Shown here: in pieces, positions 1 to 6,008 of the stretch
How positions within the stretch are numbered: the first letter of the stretch is position 1
How the letters are laid out: each line of letters begins with the position of its first letter
Assembly: GCA_036505275.1 (NCBI GenBank)
Contig: DASXTS010000015.1
Location: 1-6,654 of the forward strand
Reading direction: 5' to 3'
Origin: DASXTS01 sp036505275
Lineage (GTDB): Bacteria > Actinomycetota > Actinomycetes > Mycobacteriales > Pseudonocardiaceae
Length of the DNA: 6,654 nucleotides
Translations under genes and position numbers: made by a program
Notes under the pieces: model-generated
Told to the model about the DNA's origin: nothing
The model's input: only the letters and a program-made list of their open reading frames with translations
Databases searched by the model: none

Positions 1-255
1 GACTGCTACCTCGTGAAACTGCGGGTCGGCTCGCCGCAGGAGCTGTCCGCGGCGGTCGCCCGCCTGCGCACGCTCAGCCCGACGGTGACGACCCGCACGA
101 CCGTGGTGCTTCGCACCGTCCTCGAGCGCCCGCTCCTCACCACCGGCGGCACAGCGTCACGCGTCGCGGAGCTTGAACAGGGCAGCGCCCAGAAGCATGG
201 CGGCGCCGGCGTAGGCGGCGAGCACGCCCAAGCCGGCCCACGGCCTGATCGGTAG
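1..255 (+). CDS. Lrp/AsnC-family transcriptional regulator, C-terminal end (5' partial)
   Basis: The frame is open from base 1 (D-C-Y-L-V-K-L-R-V...), so this is the 3' end of a gene beginning outside the window. The first ~45 residues match the C-terminal effector-binding (RAM/AsnC) domain of Lrp-type regulators: a DCYLVKLRV strand, a helix (SPQELSAAVARLRTL), then the closing strand TTRTTVVLRTVLER. In this family the domain drives oligomerisation and amino-acid or small-ligand sensing; the DNA-binding helix-turn-helix would be upstream of the window. Family members usually end soon after the last strand. Here the frame continues another ~33 low-complexity residues to TAG at 253-255, antisense to the tail of the neighbouring permease gene, so the tail is probably not conserved. 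The target genes cannot be inferred. Family assignment is fairly firm despite the short fragment. Confidence 0.75.
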   Translation, partial: DCYLVKLRVGSPQELSAAVARLRTLSPTVTTRTTVVLRTVLERPLLTTGGTASRVAELEQGSAQKHGGAGVGGEHAQAGPRPDR

Positions 256-945
256 CTGGTCGAGCCCCTTGGTGGCCTGGATGGCGAGCCCGGCCGTCAT
301 CGGCGCGAGCTTCTGGAGCCGCTCGTGCCACTGTGGATCGGTCACGAACGCGGCGATGACCGGGAAGACGTAGAGCAGGGTGAGGACGGTGGTGATCGCC
401 CCGGCGGTGTCCCGGATGGCCGTGCCGACCCCGAGGCTGAGCAGGGCGACGAGCCCGAGGTAGAGCACCGTCCCGATGGCCGCCCGCAAGGTCGGTTCGT
501 CGGCCAGCGACAGCGGCGGGTACCCGTTTGCCGGCGTGAACCCGTTGCCGGGCAGGATGCTCCGGGCGGCCAGCAGCGAGCCGAGCACGCCCACCGTAGC
601 GGCGGCGAGCACGGTCGCGGTGACGACCGTCGCTTTGGTCACGAAGACCATGCCCCGCTGCGGAGTTGCCGCCAAGGTCGTCTGGATCATCCCGGTGCCG
701 TACTCGTTGGTCACCGCCAACACCGCGAGCACGACGACGGCGATCTGCCCGAGCCAGACCCCGGTGAGGCTGAGCTTGGTGGTGTCCTCGAAGCAGGTGG
801 TCGGTGTCGGGCACTGGGACGTGTCGACCGACGCCGTCGCCAGGGTGCCCACCGCCACCGTGAACGCCACCGCGGCAAGCAGCAACCAGGCGGTGCTCGA
901 CACGGTGCGCAACTTCGTCCACTCCGCGCGCAACGCGCGCCTCAT
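157..945 (-). CDS. ABC-2 type transporter permease (small partner, 262 aa)
   Basis: Integral membrane subunit of an ABC exporter, third gene of the minus-strand operon. The start ATG at 945-943 overlaps the previous gene's TGA as ATGA. It begins MRRALRAEWTKLRTV, the AEWTKLR opening typical of actinobacterial ABC-2 permeases; an open frame extends upstream to 1122 but only through the other gene's coding sequence. There are about six membrane segments: ~18-38, ~62-80, ~104-127, ~153-175, ~180-201 and ~236-257. Conserved signatures are NEYGTGMIQTTLAATPQRG (80-98) and RDTAGAITTVL. It is clearly paralogous to the upstream permease (SEYKRGMIRTTFAASPRRG there), so the two probably form a heterodimer with the ATPase. 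The first outer loop is only ~23 residues and contains CPTPTTC (45-51), two cysteines that could form a disulfide. No Shine-Dalgarno is visible, so translation is probably coupled. The substrate is unknown. Confidence 0.88.
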   Translation of the reverse strand: MRRALRAEWTKLRTVSSTAWLLLAAVAFTVAVGTLATASVDTSQCPTPTTCFEDTTKLSLTGVWLGQIAVVVLAVLAVTNEYGTGMIQTTLAATPQRGMVFVTKATVVTATVLAAATVGVLGSLLAARSILPGNGFTPANGYPPLSLADEPTLRAAIGTVLYLGLVALLSLGVGTAIRDTAGAITTVLTLLYVFPVIAAFVTDPQWHERLQKLAPMTAGLAIQATKGLDQLPIRPWAGLGVLAAYAGAAMLLGAALFKLRDA

Positions 946-2408
946 GCGTCGCGCCGGCGAAGCAGCCAGAACGCCAGCGCGAGGGTGACCGCGGCGTAGG
1001 CGCACAGCACGCCGAACCCGGTCCACGGGCCGATCAACGACCACGGCTCGACCAGCGCCTCGGTCGGCTCCTTGGCCCGCTGGATCGCGAAGCCACCGGC
1101 CGGTGTGACCCGCATGAGCCACCGGGCGGCGGACGTCGGCAGGACGCCCGCGACGATCACCGGGAGCAGCAGGAGCGCGATGACCGCGCTGATGGCGCCG
1201 GCGCTGCGGCGCAGGAGCGCGCCCGCGCCGAGGCTGAACACCGCGATGACGGCCAGGAGCGCCGCGGTGCCGACGACCGCGCGCAGCACCGGTCCCTCGG
1301 ACAGCGACGGGCGCGGGAAGGCGGGTGGCGCGAAGCCGTTCTCCCGCAGGATCGGCTGGGCGAGGAGGAACGCGGTGACGCTGGCGACCATCCCGACGGC
1401 GAAGGTGGCGACACCGATCACGATAGCCTTCGCGGCCAGGACCCGGCCGCGCCTCGGGCTGGCGGCGAAGGTCGTCCGGATCATGCCCCGCTTGTACTCG
1501 GAGGTGATGAACAGCACGCCCACGGCGACGATCGCCATCAGTCCGACGAAGGCTCCGAAGAGGCTGGTCTGGACCACGTCATCGGGCGGTGGGTTGGGCG
1601 CGATCTCGCCGGACCCGGTCACCGTGAAGGTGCCGCCCGTCTCGGTCGCCTCGCCGCGTGCGGGGGACCGGCCCACGTCCTCATCGGCCCAGGTCGCCGG
1701 CTGCTGCGGCCGCGCGGCCGCTACCTGCACATGGTCGAAGGTGGCGGTGCCGGAGGTGGGATGGCCGCCGACCGAGGTGCTGCCGGCCTGCCGCTCGATC
1801 ACAACCTCAGGCGGCGAGGAGACGAACAGGCCGATCTCGACCGACTGCGGCAACCCGTGGAGGTCGACCGTGCCGACCTTGCGCCAGGCGACGCCGTCGG
1901 CCGACTCGTATCCGGTGACGGAGGTGCCGGAGCGGGTCAGCCTGAGCCAGCGCGGGACGGTGTCCGTGCTGCCGGGCAGGTCGGTGGTGAAGTTGGACCG
2001 CAGCCGTACCCCATGCCGGGGGGTCACCATGATCGCGACGTACGGTGACCCGCTCGTGGCGATCTCCTTGAGCATGACGCCGGCGCCGGCCCATTGGTGG
2101 CTGTGCTCCTGGGTGAGCACCCGGGCGGTGACGCTGCCGTCACCGGACAGCGGCTGGTGGACGAAGTGGAAGTCGTCCACCACCGGCTGTCCGTCCGGCC
2201 CGACCACGAAGTTGGGTTCCTGGTTGGCGTCGGTGCCGCTGCCCGCCGCCGCGAGCAGGCTGATCACGATCGTCAGCACGGCCGCGGCCAGCAGGCCCAA
2301 GACCCATCTGCGCACCGACCTGAGCTTGGTCCACTCGGCCAGGAGGAGCCGGCCGAAGCCGTCGCGGCCGGCCGGCACCGCGGGGCGGTACGTCCTGGTG
2401 GTGGCCAT
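942..2408 (-). CDS. ABC-2 type transporter permease with large extracytoplasmic beta-sandwich domain (488 aa)
   Basis: Second gene of the operon and the larger membrane subunit. The start ATG at 2408-2406 shares one base with the ATPase stop (TGATG) and has GGGAG five bases upstream, so it is preferred over the longer open frame reaching 3041. It starts with a cytosolic arm containing LLLAEWTKLRSV, then TM1 (~34-55), an outer region (~56-280), then five more helices (~284-302, 326-350, 375-398, 402-424, 460-483), ending WLLRRRDA. The outer region carries a concanavalin-A/DUF1349-like signature: DDFHFVHQPLSGDGSVTARV (79-97), GAGVMLKE, SPYVAIMVTPRHGVRLRSN, PRWLRLTRSG, GYESADGVAW, IGLFVSS and TFDHVQV. 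A further stretch, GGTFTVTGSGEIAP (258-271), resembles the opening strand of the same fold. ABC-2 signatures such as SEYKRGMIRTTFAASPRRG (303-321) follow. Similar domain-bearing permeases are familiar in actinobacteria. The role of the outer domain (substrate or glycan binding, sensing) is not known. Confidence 0.88.
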   Translation of the reverse strand: MATTRTYRPAVPAGRDGFGRLLLAEWTKLRSVRRWVLGLLAAAVLTIVISLLAAAGSGTDANQEPNFVVGPDGQPVVDDFHFVHQPLSGDGSVTARVLTQEHSHQWAGAGVMLKEIATSGSPYVAIMVTPRHGVRLRSNFTTDLPGSTDTVPRWLRLTRSGTSVTGYESADGVAWRKVGTVDLHGLPQSVEIGLFVSSPPEVVIERQAGSTSVGGHPTSGTATFDHVQVAAARPQQPATWADEDVGRSPARGEATETGGTFTVTGSGEIAPNPPPDDVVQTSLFGAFVGLMAIVAVGVLFITSEYKRGMIRTTFAASPRRGRVLAAKAIVIGVATFAVGMVASVTAFLLAQPILRENGFAPPAFPRPSLSEGPVLRAVVGTAALLAVIAVFSLGAGALLRRSAGAISAVIALLLLPVIVAGVLPTSAARWLMRVTPAGGFAIQRAKEPTEALVEPWSLIGPWTGFGVLCAYAAVTLALAFWLLRRRDA

Positions 2409-3334
2409 CACGTCTCCCGTCCCGTGGAGGTGTGGAACTCGACCGCACCCCGGGTGAGCTCCATGTACGCCTCCTCCAGCGAAGCGCGGTGCGGGGCGAC
2501 CTCCGAGAAGGGCAGGCCACGCTCGCTCAGCAGGGCGACGATGCGTTCGGCGCGCAGACCCGAGACGGTCAGCGCCTCGCGGTCGGTGGCGGCCACGGTG
2601 GCGCCGGCGTTGGCCAGCAGCGTCATGGCCTCCGAGCGCCTGGCGGTGCGCAGGAGGACCCGGTCCTCGGACGCGGCGGCGAGCAGGTCGCGCACGCTGG
2701 TGTCGGCGATCAGCCGACCGCGGCCGATCACGAGGAGCTGGTCGGCGCCGCCCTCCAGCTCGCTCATCAGGTGGCTGGACACCAGCACGGCACGGCCCTC
2801 GGCCGCCAGGGACCGCAGCAAGCCCCGGATCCACCGGATGCCCTCGGGGTCCAGCCCGTTGACCGGCTCGTCGAACAGGAGCACCGGCGGGTCGCCGAGC
2901 AGCGCACCGGCGATGCCGAGGCGCTGGCGCATGCCCTGGGAGAAGCCGCCGGCCCGCCGCCCAGCCACCGAGGCCAGCCCGACGAGCTCGAGCACCTCCT
3001 CCACCCGCCGGCGGGGCAGGCCGCCCGCGTGCGCCATCCACCGCAGGTGGTCGCGGGCGCGGCGGCCCGGGTGGACCGCCGCGGCGTCCAGCAGCGCCCC
3101 GACCGCACGCAGCGGGGTGCGCAGGCGCTGGTAGGGCTGGCCGCCGACCAGCGCGGTCCCCTCGTCGGGCGCGTCCAGCCCGAGGATCATGCGCATCGTG
3201 GTGGACTTGCCGGCGCCGTTTGGCCCGACGAAGGCGGTGACCTGGCCTGGGGCGACGGTGAACGACAGGTCGTCGACGGCAACCGTCCGCCCGTAGCGCT
3301 TGCGCAGGTTCCGAGTTTCGATGGTCGCGTCCAT
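2408..3334 (-). CDS. ABC transporter ATP-binding protein (BcrA/NatA-like, 308 aa)
   Basis: Cytosolic ATPase that powers the two downstream permeases; first gene of the operon. Motifs in order are: Walker A GPNGAGKST (37-45), the ABC signature region GGFSQGMRQRLGIAGALL (129-146, FSQGM replacing LSGGQ), Walker B VLLFDEP (151-157), D-loop NGLD (159-162), and H-loop SSHLM with H188. The Q-loop position reads VGALLDAAAVHPG and has no glutamine, a variation seen in the BcrA-like drug-export branch. After the nucleotide-binding domain there is a ~100-residue C-terminal extension, also usual in this branch, ending with SLEEAYMELTRGAVEF. An in-frame TAG (3346-3344) lies four codons upstream of the ATG, so the start is fixed. 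No good Shine-Dalgarno precedes it, so the message may be leaderless or weakly initiated. Antibiotic or peptide export is typical of the family, but the substrate cannot be read from sequence. Confidence 0.93.
   Translation of the reverse strand: MDATIETRNLRKRYGRTVAVDDLSFTVAPGQVTAFVGPNGAGKSTTMRMILGLDAPDEGTALVGGQPYQRLRTPLRAVGALLDAAAVHPGRRARDHLRWMAHAGGLPRRRVEEVLELVGLASVAGRRAGGFSQGMRQRLGIAGALLGDPPVLLFDEPVNGLDPEGIRWIRGLLRSLAAEGRAVLVSSHLMSELEGGADQLLVIGRGRLIADTSVRDLLAAASEDRVLLRTARRSEAMTLLANAGATVAATDREALTVSGLRAERIVALLSERGLPFSEVAPHRASLEEAYMELTRGAVEFHTSTGRET
2414..2418 (-). promoter_or_regulatory. Ribosome binding site of the large permease gene
   Basis: On the minus strand GGGAG lies inside the last codons of the ATPase gene, five bases before ATG 2408-2406. 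It supports that start over the longer upstream open frame and indicates reinitiation at the TGATG junction. Confidence 0.55.
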
Positions 3335-3391
3335 GCGGGAAGGCTACGAGGCGGCCGGGCCGGAGTCGTCACGCCGCGGAGCCGTCTTCGG

Positions 3392-3409
3392 GTCCCTTGT
3401 GATGGTGAC
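3392..3409. promoter_or_regulatory. Second, degenerate copy of the putative operator
   Basis: GTCCCTTGTGATGGTGAC matches the core of the palindrome at 3425-3442 at 12 of 18 positions: GTCCCT at the left end, GAC at the right end, and GG inside. The start-to-start distance is 33 bp, about three helical turns, so two dimers could sit on the same DNA face. The right half is degenerate, so this is a weaker call than the palindrome. Confidence 0.3.
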
Positions 3410-3423
3410 CAACGCCGCCGGTA

Positions 3424-3443
3424 CGTCCCTCATATGGGGGACG
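3424..3443. promoter_or_regulatory. 20-bp near-perfect palindrome, putative operator
   Basis: The sequence CGTCCCTCATATGGGGGACG is an inverted repeat with 9 of 10 base pairs matching; the only mismatch is T3430 opposite G3437. Size and symmetry fit a site for a dimeric helix-turn-helix protein. The best candidate is the LuxR-type response regulator encoded at 4540-5226, by position only. No direct evidence ties the two together. Confidence 0.5.
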
Positions 3444-3493
3444 CCCAAGTTCCTGACCGTGGGTGACGTCATGCCGGTGTGGTTGCCTGGACA

Positions 3494-4543
3494 ATGGTCG
3501 CTGTGAGCCAGACAACCGCACTGCTGCACCGCGTGACCGGCGCCTACCGACGGGTCACGGGCGCGCCCGAATGGCCGCTGGCGGCTGGGGCGTTCCTTGG
3601 CTTGCTCGCCATGACCGAGGCGGTCGCCGGCGGGGACGACTCCGCCGACCTGCCCACCGTGCTGCTGCTGGGCCTGGGCACCACGGTGCCGCTGGCCTTC
3701 GCTCGTAGCAATGTCCTGGCGGCGGCTGCGACGATCACGGCCGCGACGTCGCTGACCCTCGTCAGTGGTCACCGGCTCACCGGTGCCGGCGCGGTGGCCC
3801 AGCTTGCCGTCCTCTACCTGCTCGGGCGGCGCCACCTCCTGCGGGTCCGCGGCGAGACGGTCGAACGCGACGCGTCCAGGCGGGCCATCGAGGACACGCT
3901 GCTGGAGCACGCCACCCGCGGTGAGCGGGCGCGCATCGCCCGCGAGCTGCACGACGTCGTCGCCCACCACATCTCCATGATCGCCGTGCAGGCGGAGATC
4001 GCGCGGCTGACCACATCCGGCATGCCCGCCCAGGGGGCCGAGCGCCTGGCCGCCATCGGTGACACCGCCCGGACGGCGCTGACCGAGATGCGCCGCCTGC
4101 TGGGCGTGCTGCGCGAGGATGCCGGAGCCGAGAGCACCCGCAAGCCGCAGCCGGGGCTCGAGCAGCTCAACGAGCTGCTCGACGAGGCTCGGGACGCTGG
4201 CGGCGCCAGCACCCGCCTCATCGTCCGCGGCCACGTCGTCTCGCTGAGCCCAGGCATCGAGCTCACCGCCTACCGTATCGTCCAGGAGGCCCTGACCAAC
4301 ACGCGCCGGCACGCGCCGGGCGCCGCCGTCGACGTCGAGCTCCACTACCTCGACGACGCCCTGCGGCTGCGTGTCCGCGACAACGGCCCAGGACCGCACG
4401 ACCACGTCCCGGCCGCCGGACACGGGCTGCTCGGCATGCGCGAGCGCGCCGCGATGGTCGGCGGCAGGCTCTGGACCGGAGCGGCGCCGGCCAGCGGCTT
4501 CCTCGTCGAGGCCGTGCTGCCCACCGTCGAGGCGGCCCCTTGA
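3494..4543 (+). CDS. Two-component sensor histidine kinase, HisKA_3 (NarL/DesK/LiaS-like) family, 349 aa
   Basis: Membrane-bound sensor kinase that autophosphorylates on histidine and passes phosphate to the response regulator encoded next to it. Residues ~28-115 form a compact hydrophobic anchor of roughly four helices with no sizeable outer domain. A short linker follows, then the HisKA_3 dimerisation domain ERARIARELHDVVAHHISM, with the phospho-acceptor at H153. The ATPase domain has the N-box RIVQEALTNTRRHAPG (N269), DNGPG (297-301), and the G2 box GHGLLGMRERAAMVGG (309-324). All catalytic motifs look intact. The start is uncertain: GTG 3479, ATG 3494 and GTG 3503 are in frame, and none has a strong Shine-Dalgarno; ATG 3494 is chosen. 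The stop TGA overlaps the regulator's TTG start. Divergence from an ABC exporter operon suggests it controls that transporter, which is inference. Confidence 0.92.
   Translation: MVAVSQTTALLHRVTGAYRRVTGAPEWPLAAGAFLGLLAMTEAVAGGDDSADLPTVLLLGLGTTVPLAFARSNVLAAAATITAATSLTLVSGHRLTGAGAVAQLAVLYLLGRRHLLRVRGETVERDASRRAIEDTLLEHATRGERARIARELHDVVAHHISMIAVQAEIARLTTSGMPAQGAERLAAIGDTARTALTEMRRLLGVLREDAGAESTRKPQPGLEQLNELLDEARDAGGASTRLIVRGHVVSLSPGIELTAYRIVQEALTNTRRHAPGAAVDVELHYLDDALRLRVRDNGPGPHDHVPAAGHGLLGMRERAAMVGGRLWTGAAPASGFLVEAVLPTVEAAP
4529..4532 (+). promoter_or_regulatory. Ribosome binding site deciding the TTG start of the response regulator
   Basis: GAGG ends seven bases before TTG 4540-4542, a good spacing. 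The alternative in-frame GTG at 4558 has no purine-rich sequence in front of it. This favours the TTG start and coupled translation with the kinase. Confidence 0.45.
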
Positions 4544-5226
4544 GCGCCCGGCCCCAGGTGCGCATCGTCGTGGTCGACGACCAGGAGGTCGTACGAGCCG
4601 GGTTCGGCGTGCTGCTGGACACCCAGCCGGACTTCACCGTGGTCGGCAGCGCGGCCGACGGCGCCGAGGCGATCCGGGTCTGTCGCGAGCTACGCCCCGA
4701 CGTGGTGCTCATGGACGTGCGCATGCCGGTCATGGACGGCATCGAGGCGACCCGGGAGATCACCGCCGAGGCCGGCGACGGCGACCGGCCGCGGATTCTC
4801 GTGCTGACCACCTTCGACCTCGACGAGCACGTCTACGACGCGCTCAGCGCCGGCGCCAGCGGCTTCCTGCTCAAGGCGGTGACCGCCGATCGGCTGTTCG
4901 ATGCCGTGCGCGTGGTCGCCGCCGGCGATGCGTTGCTGGCACCGACCGTCACCCGCCGGCTCATCGCCGAGTTCGCGCGGCTGCGGCCCCGGCCGTTACC
5001 GCATGCGGCCACGCTGGGGGCGCTGACACCGCGTGAGACCGAGGTGCTCCGCCTGATCGCCGAGGGGCTGTCCAACACCGAGATCGCCGGGCGTCTCGTC
5101 GTCGGCGAGGAGACCGTCAAGACCCACGTGGGCCGGGTGCTGAGCAAGCTCGGGCTGCGCGACCGGACACAGGCCGTCGTGCTGGCCTACGAGTCCGGCC
5201 TGGTCGTCCCGCGCTCAGGCAGGTGA
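4540..5226 (+). CDS. Two-component response regulator, LuxR/NarL family (228 aa)
   Basis: DNA-binding partner of the kinase just upstream. The receiver domain (~7-125) has the acidic pair D13-D14, the phospho-acceptor D59 within VVLMDVRMPVMDG, T90 in VLTTF, and K112 in GFLLKA, so the phosphorylation site is complete. A linker (~126-160) is followed by a LuxR-type helix-turn-helix, LTPRETEVLRLIAEGLSNTE (162-181) then GEETVKTHVGRVLSKLGLRD (189-208), giving the normal family length. The start TTG 4540 overlaps the kinase stop as TTGA and has a GAGG; GTG 4558 would shorten it by six residues without losing the domain. On phosphorylation it should dimerise and bind an inverted repeat. The palindrome between the kinase and ABC operons is the obvious candidate, so it may control both its own operon and the exporter; that link is untested. 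Confidence 0.95.
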   Translation: MSARPQVRIVVVDDQEVVRAGFGVLLDTQPDFTVVGSAADGAEAIRVCRELRPDVVLMDVRMPVMDGIEATREITAEAGDGDRPRILVLTTFDLDEHVYDALSAGASGFLLKAVTADRLFDAVRVVAAGDALLAPTVTRRLIAEFARLRPRPLPHAATLGALTPRETEVLRLIAEGLSNTEIAGRLVVGEETVKTHVGRVLSKLGLRDRTQAVVLAYESGLVVPRSGR

Positions 5227-5250
5227 GCCCCGGCTACCTCCTGTTACGTA

Positions 5251-5277
5251 CGTCGTCGAAGCCAGTGGTCGATGACG
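5251..5277 (+). terminator. Hairpin between convergent genes, possible terminator
   Basis: CGTCGTCGA (5251-5259) pairs with TCGATGACG (5269-5277) to give a 9-bp stem with one G-U wobble and a 9-base loop. It lies 25 bases after the response regulator stop and 25 bases before the convergent reductase stop. There is no T-tract, which is common for actinobacterial terminators but leaves the call tentative. The wobble pairs only in RNA read from the plus strand. Confidence 0.35.
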
Positions 5278-5301
5278 CCACGGGTTCTCGACCGAGGCGG
5301 T

Positions 5302-5949
5302 TCAGACATTCGCACGGGTGAACGTCACATGCGTGACACCGCTGGGCGAGGAGGTGGCCTCGACCTCGTAGTCCTTCTCGAGGCCCTCCAGTCCGTCCCA
5401 GAGGCGTACGCCTCGGCCGAGCAGGATCGGGACCACCACGATGTGCAGGTGGTCGACGAGCCCGGCAGCAAGGAAGTCGCGGATCATGGTGGGACCCCCG
5501 CCGATGCGTACGTCCTGGCCGCGCGCAGCCTCGCGGGCCGTCTCCAGCGCCTCGGCAGGCGAAGCGTCGATGAAGTGGTACGTCGTGCCGCCCTCCATCT
5601 CGATCGACGGGCGCGGGTGATGGGTGAGGATGAAGGTCGGTGTGTGGAACGGCGGGTTGGGACCCCACCAACCCTTCCACTCCGGGTCCTCCTGCCATCC
5701 GGGCGGGCCGAACTTGTTCGCACCCATGATCTCGGCACCGATCCCGACATCGTGCAGCCGCGTGAAGGCATCGTCGATGCCGCCGGTGCCGCCGGGCTTG
5801 CCGGCCCTCTCGTTCCACCACCGGGTGTCGAACATCCACTCGTGCAGCCTCTCGCCGGCGTGGCCGAACGGTGCGTCGAGGCTCTGACCTTCGCCGGTGC
5901 CGAAACCGTCGAGCGAGATGGAGAAGAATTGGACGCGGGCGAGTGACAT
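5302..5949 (-). CDS. Dihydrofolate reductase / RibD C-terminal domain family protein (215 aa)
   Basis: Predicted soluble NAD(P)H-dependent reductase of the RibD_C (DHFR-like) fold. It opens with an N-terminal strand and SISLDGF (10-16), the usual start of the family. It has the cofactor-binding segment VRIGGGPTMIRDFLAAG (147-163), then LVDHLHIVVVPILLGRG (164-180) and the closing strand VTHVTFTRANV. The length is normal for the stand-alone proteins. The tryptophan-rich middle (WQEDPEWKGWWG, 85-96) is seen in the subgroup annotated as 'dihydrofolate reductase family protein'. Such proteins are rarely true folate reductases; their substrates are mostly unknown. The start ATG 5949 has AAGGAG eight bases upstream. 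The gene is transcribed in the same direction as the sigma-factor gene to its right but is separated from it by 262 bp with hairpins, so it probably has its own promoter. Confidence 0.9.
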   Translation of the reverse strand: MSLARVQFFSISLDGFGTGEGQSLDAPFGHAGERLHEWMFDTRWWNERAGKPGGTGGIDDAFTRLHDVGIGAEIMGANKFGPPGWQEDPEWKGWWGPNPPFHTPTFILTHHPRPSIEMEGGTTYHFIDASPAEALETAREAARGQDVRIGGGPTMIRDFLAAGLVDHLHIVVVPILLGRGVRLWDGLEGLEKDYEVEATSSPSGVTHVTFTRANV

Positions 5950-5957
5950 GGCTGGTG

Positions 5958-5963
5958 CTCCTT
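5958..5963 (-). promoter_or_regulatory. Ribosome binding site of the reductase gene
   Basis: A minus-strand AAGGAG is followed by an eight-base spacer and then ATG 5949-5947. It is the best Shine-Dalgarno in the window and fixes the start. Confidence 0.75.
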
Positions 5964-6008
5964 CGATACTCGGGGGGTCAGTTCTCCTATGATGGCTGCC
6001 CCAATGTC

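Larger units (their letters stand above)
3335..3493. promoter_or_regulatory. Divergent promoter region between transporter operon and two-component system
   Basis: This ~160-bp non-coding stretch separates the ABC operon (leftward) from the histidine kinase gene (rightward), and must hold both promoters unless one transcript is leaderless. No convincing -35/-10 pair could be assigned by eye on either strand. It contains a near-perfect 20-bp palindrome and a related second site (listed separately), plus the 8-bp palindrome TGACGTCA at 3464-3471. The arrangement fits co-regulation of both operons from shared operators. Confidence 0.6.

Noticed and set aside
1072..2457. 461-residue plus-strand open frame across the permease gene
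   Set aside because: It is antisense to a well-supported permease, rich in Ser/Arg/Pro/Thr with no domain, and typical of shadow frames in high-GC DNA.
942..3041. Permease frame open as a 699-residue protein starting at 3041
   Set aside because: The extra N-terminal ~211 residues are the antiparallel-frame shadow of the ATPase gene (arginine/glycine/alanine-rich). The real start at 2408 has a ribosome site and the TGATG junction.
2094..3466. Two long plus-strand frames (2094-3134 and 2432-3466) over the ATPase gene
   Set aside because: Both are antisense shadows of the ATPase, which has complete Walker A, signature, Walker B and H-loop motifs.
3464..3471. TGACGTCA palindrome as a regulator site
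   Set aside because: It is only 8 bp with no extension into the flanks, and is expected by chance often enough that no claim is made.
3344..4423. 359-residue minus-strand frame over the kinase gene
   Set aside because: It has Gly/Gln/Arg-rich composition and no motif, and runs across the regulatory region and antisense to an intact histidine kinase.
5302..5949. Trimethoprim-resistance dihydrofolate reductase
   Set aside because: The sequence has the RibD_C-type motifs rather than those of folate-reducing DHFRs. There is no integron or mobile context to suggest a resistance gene.
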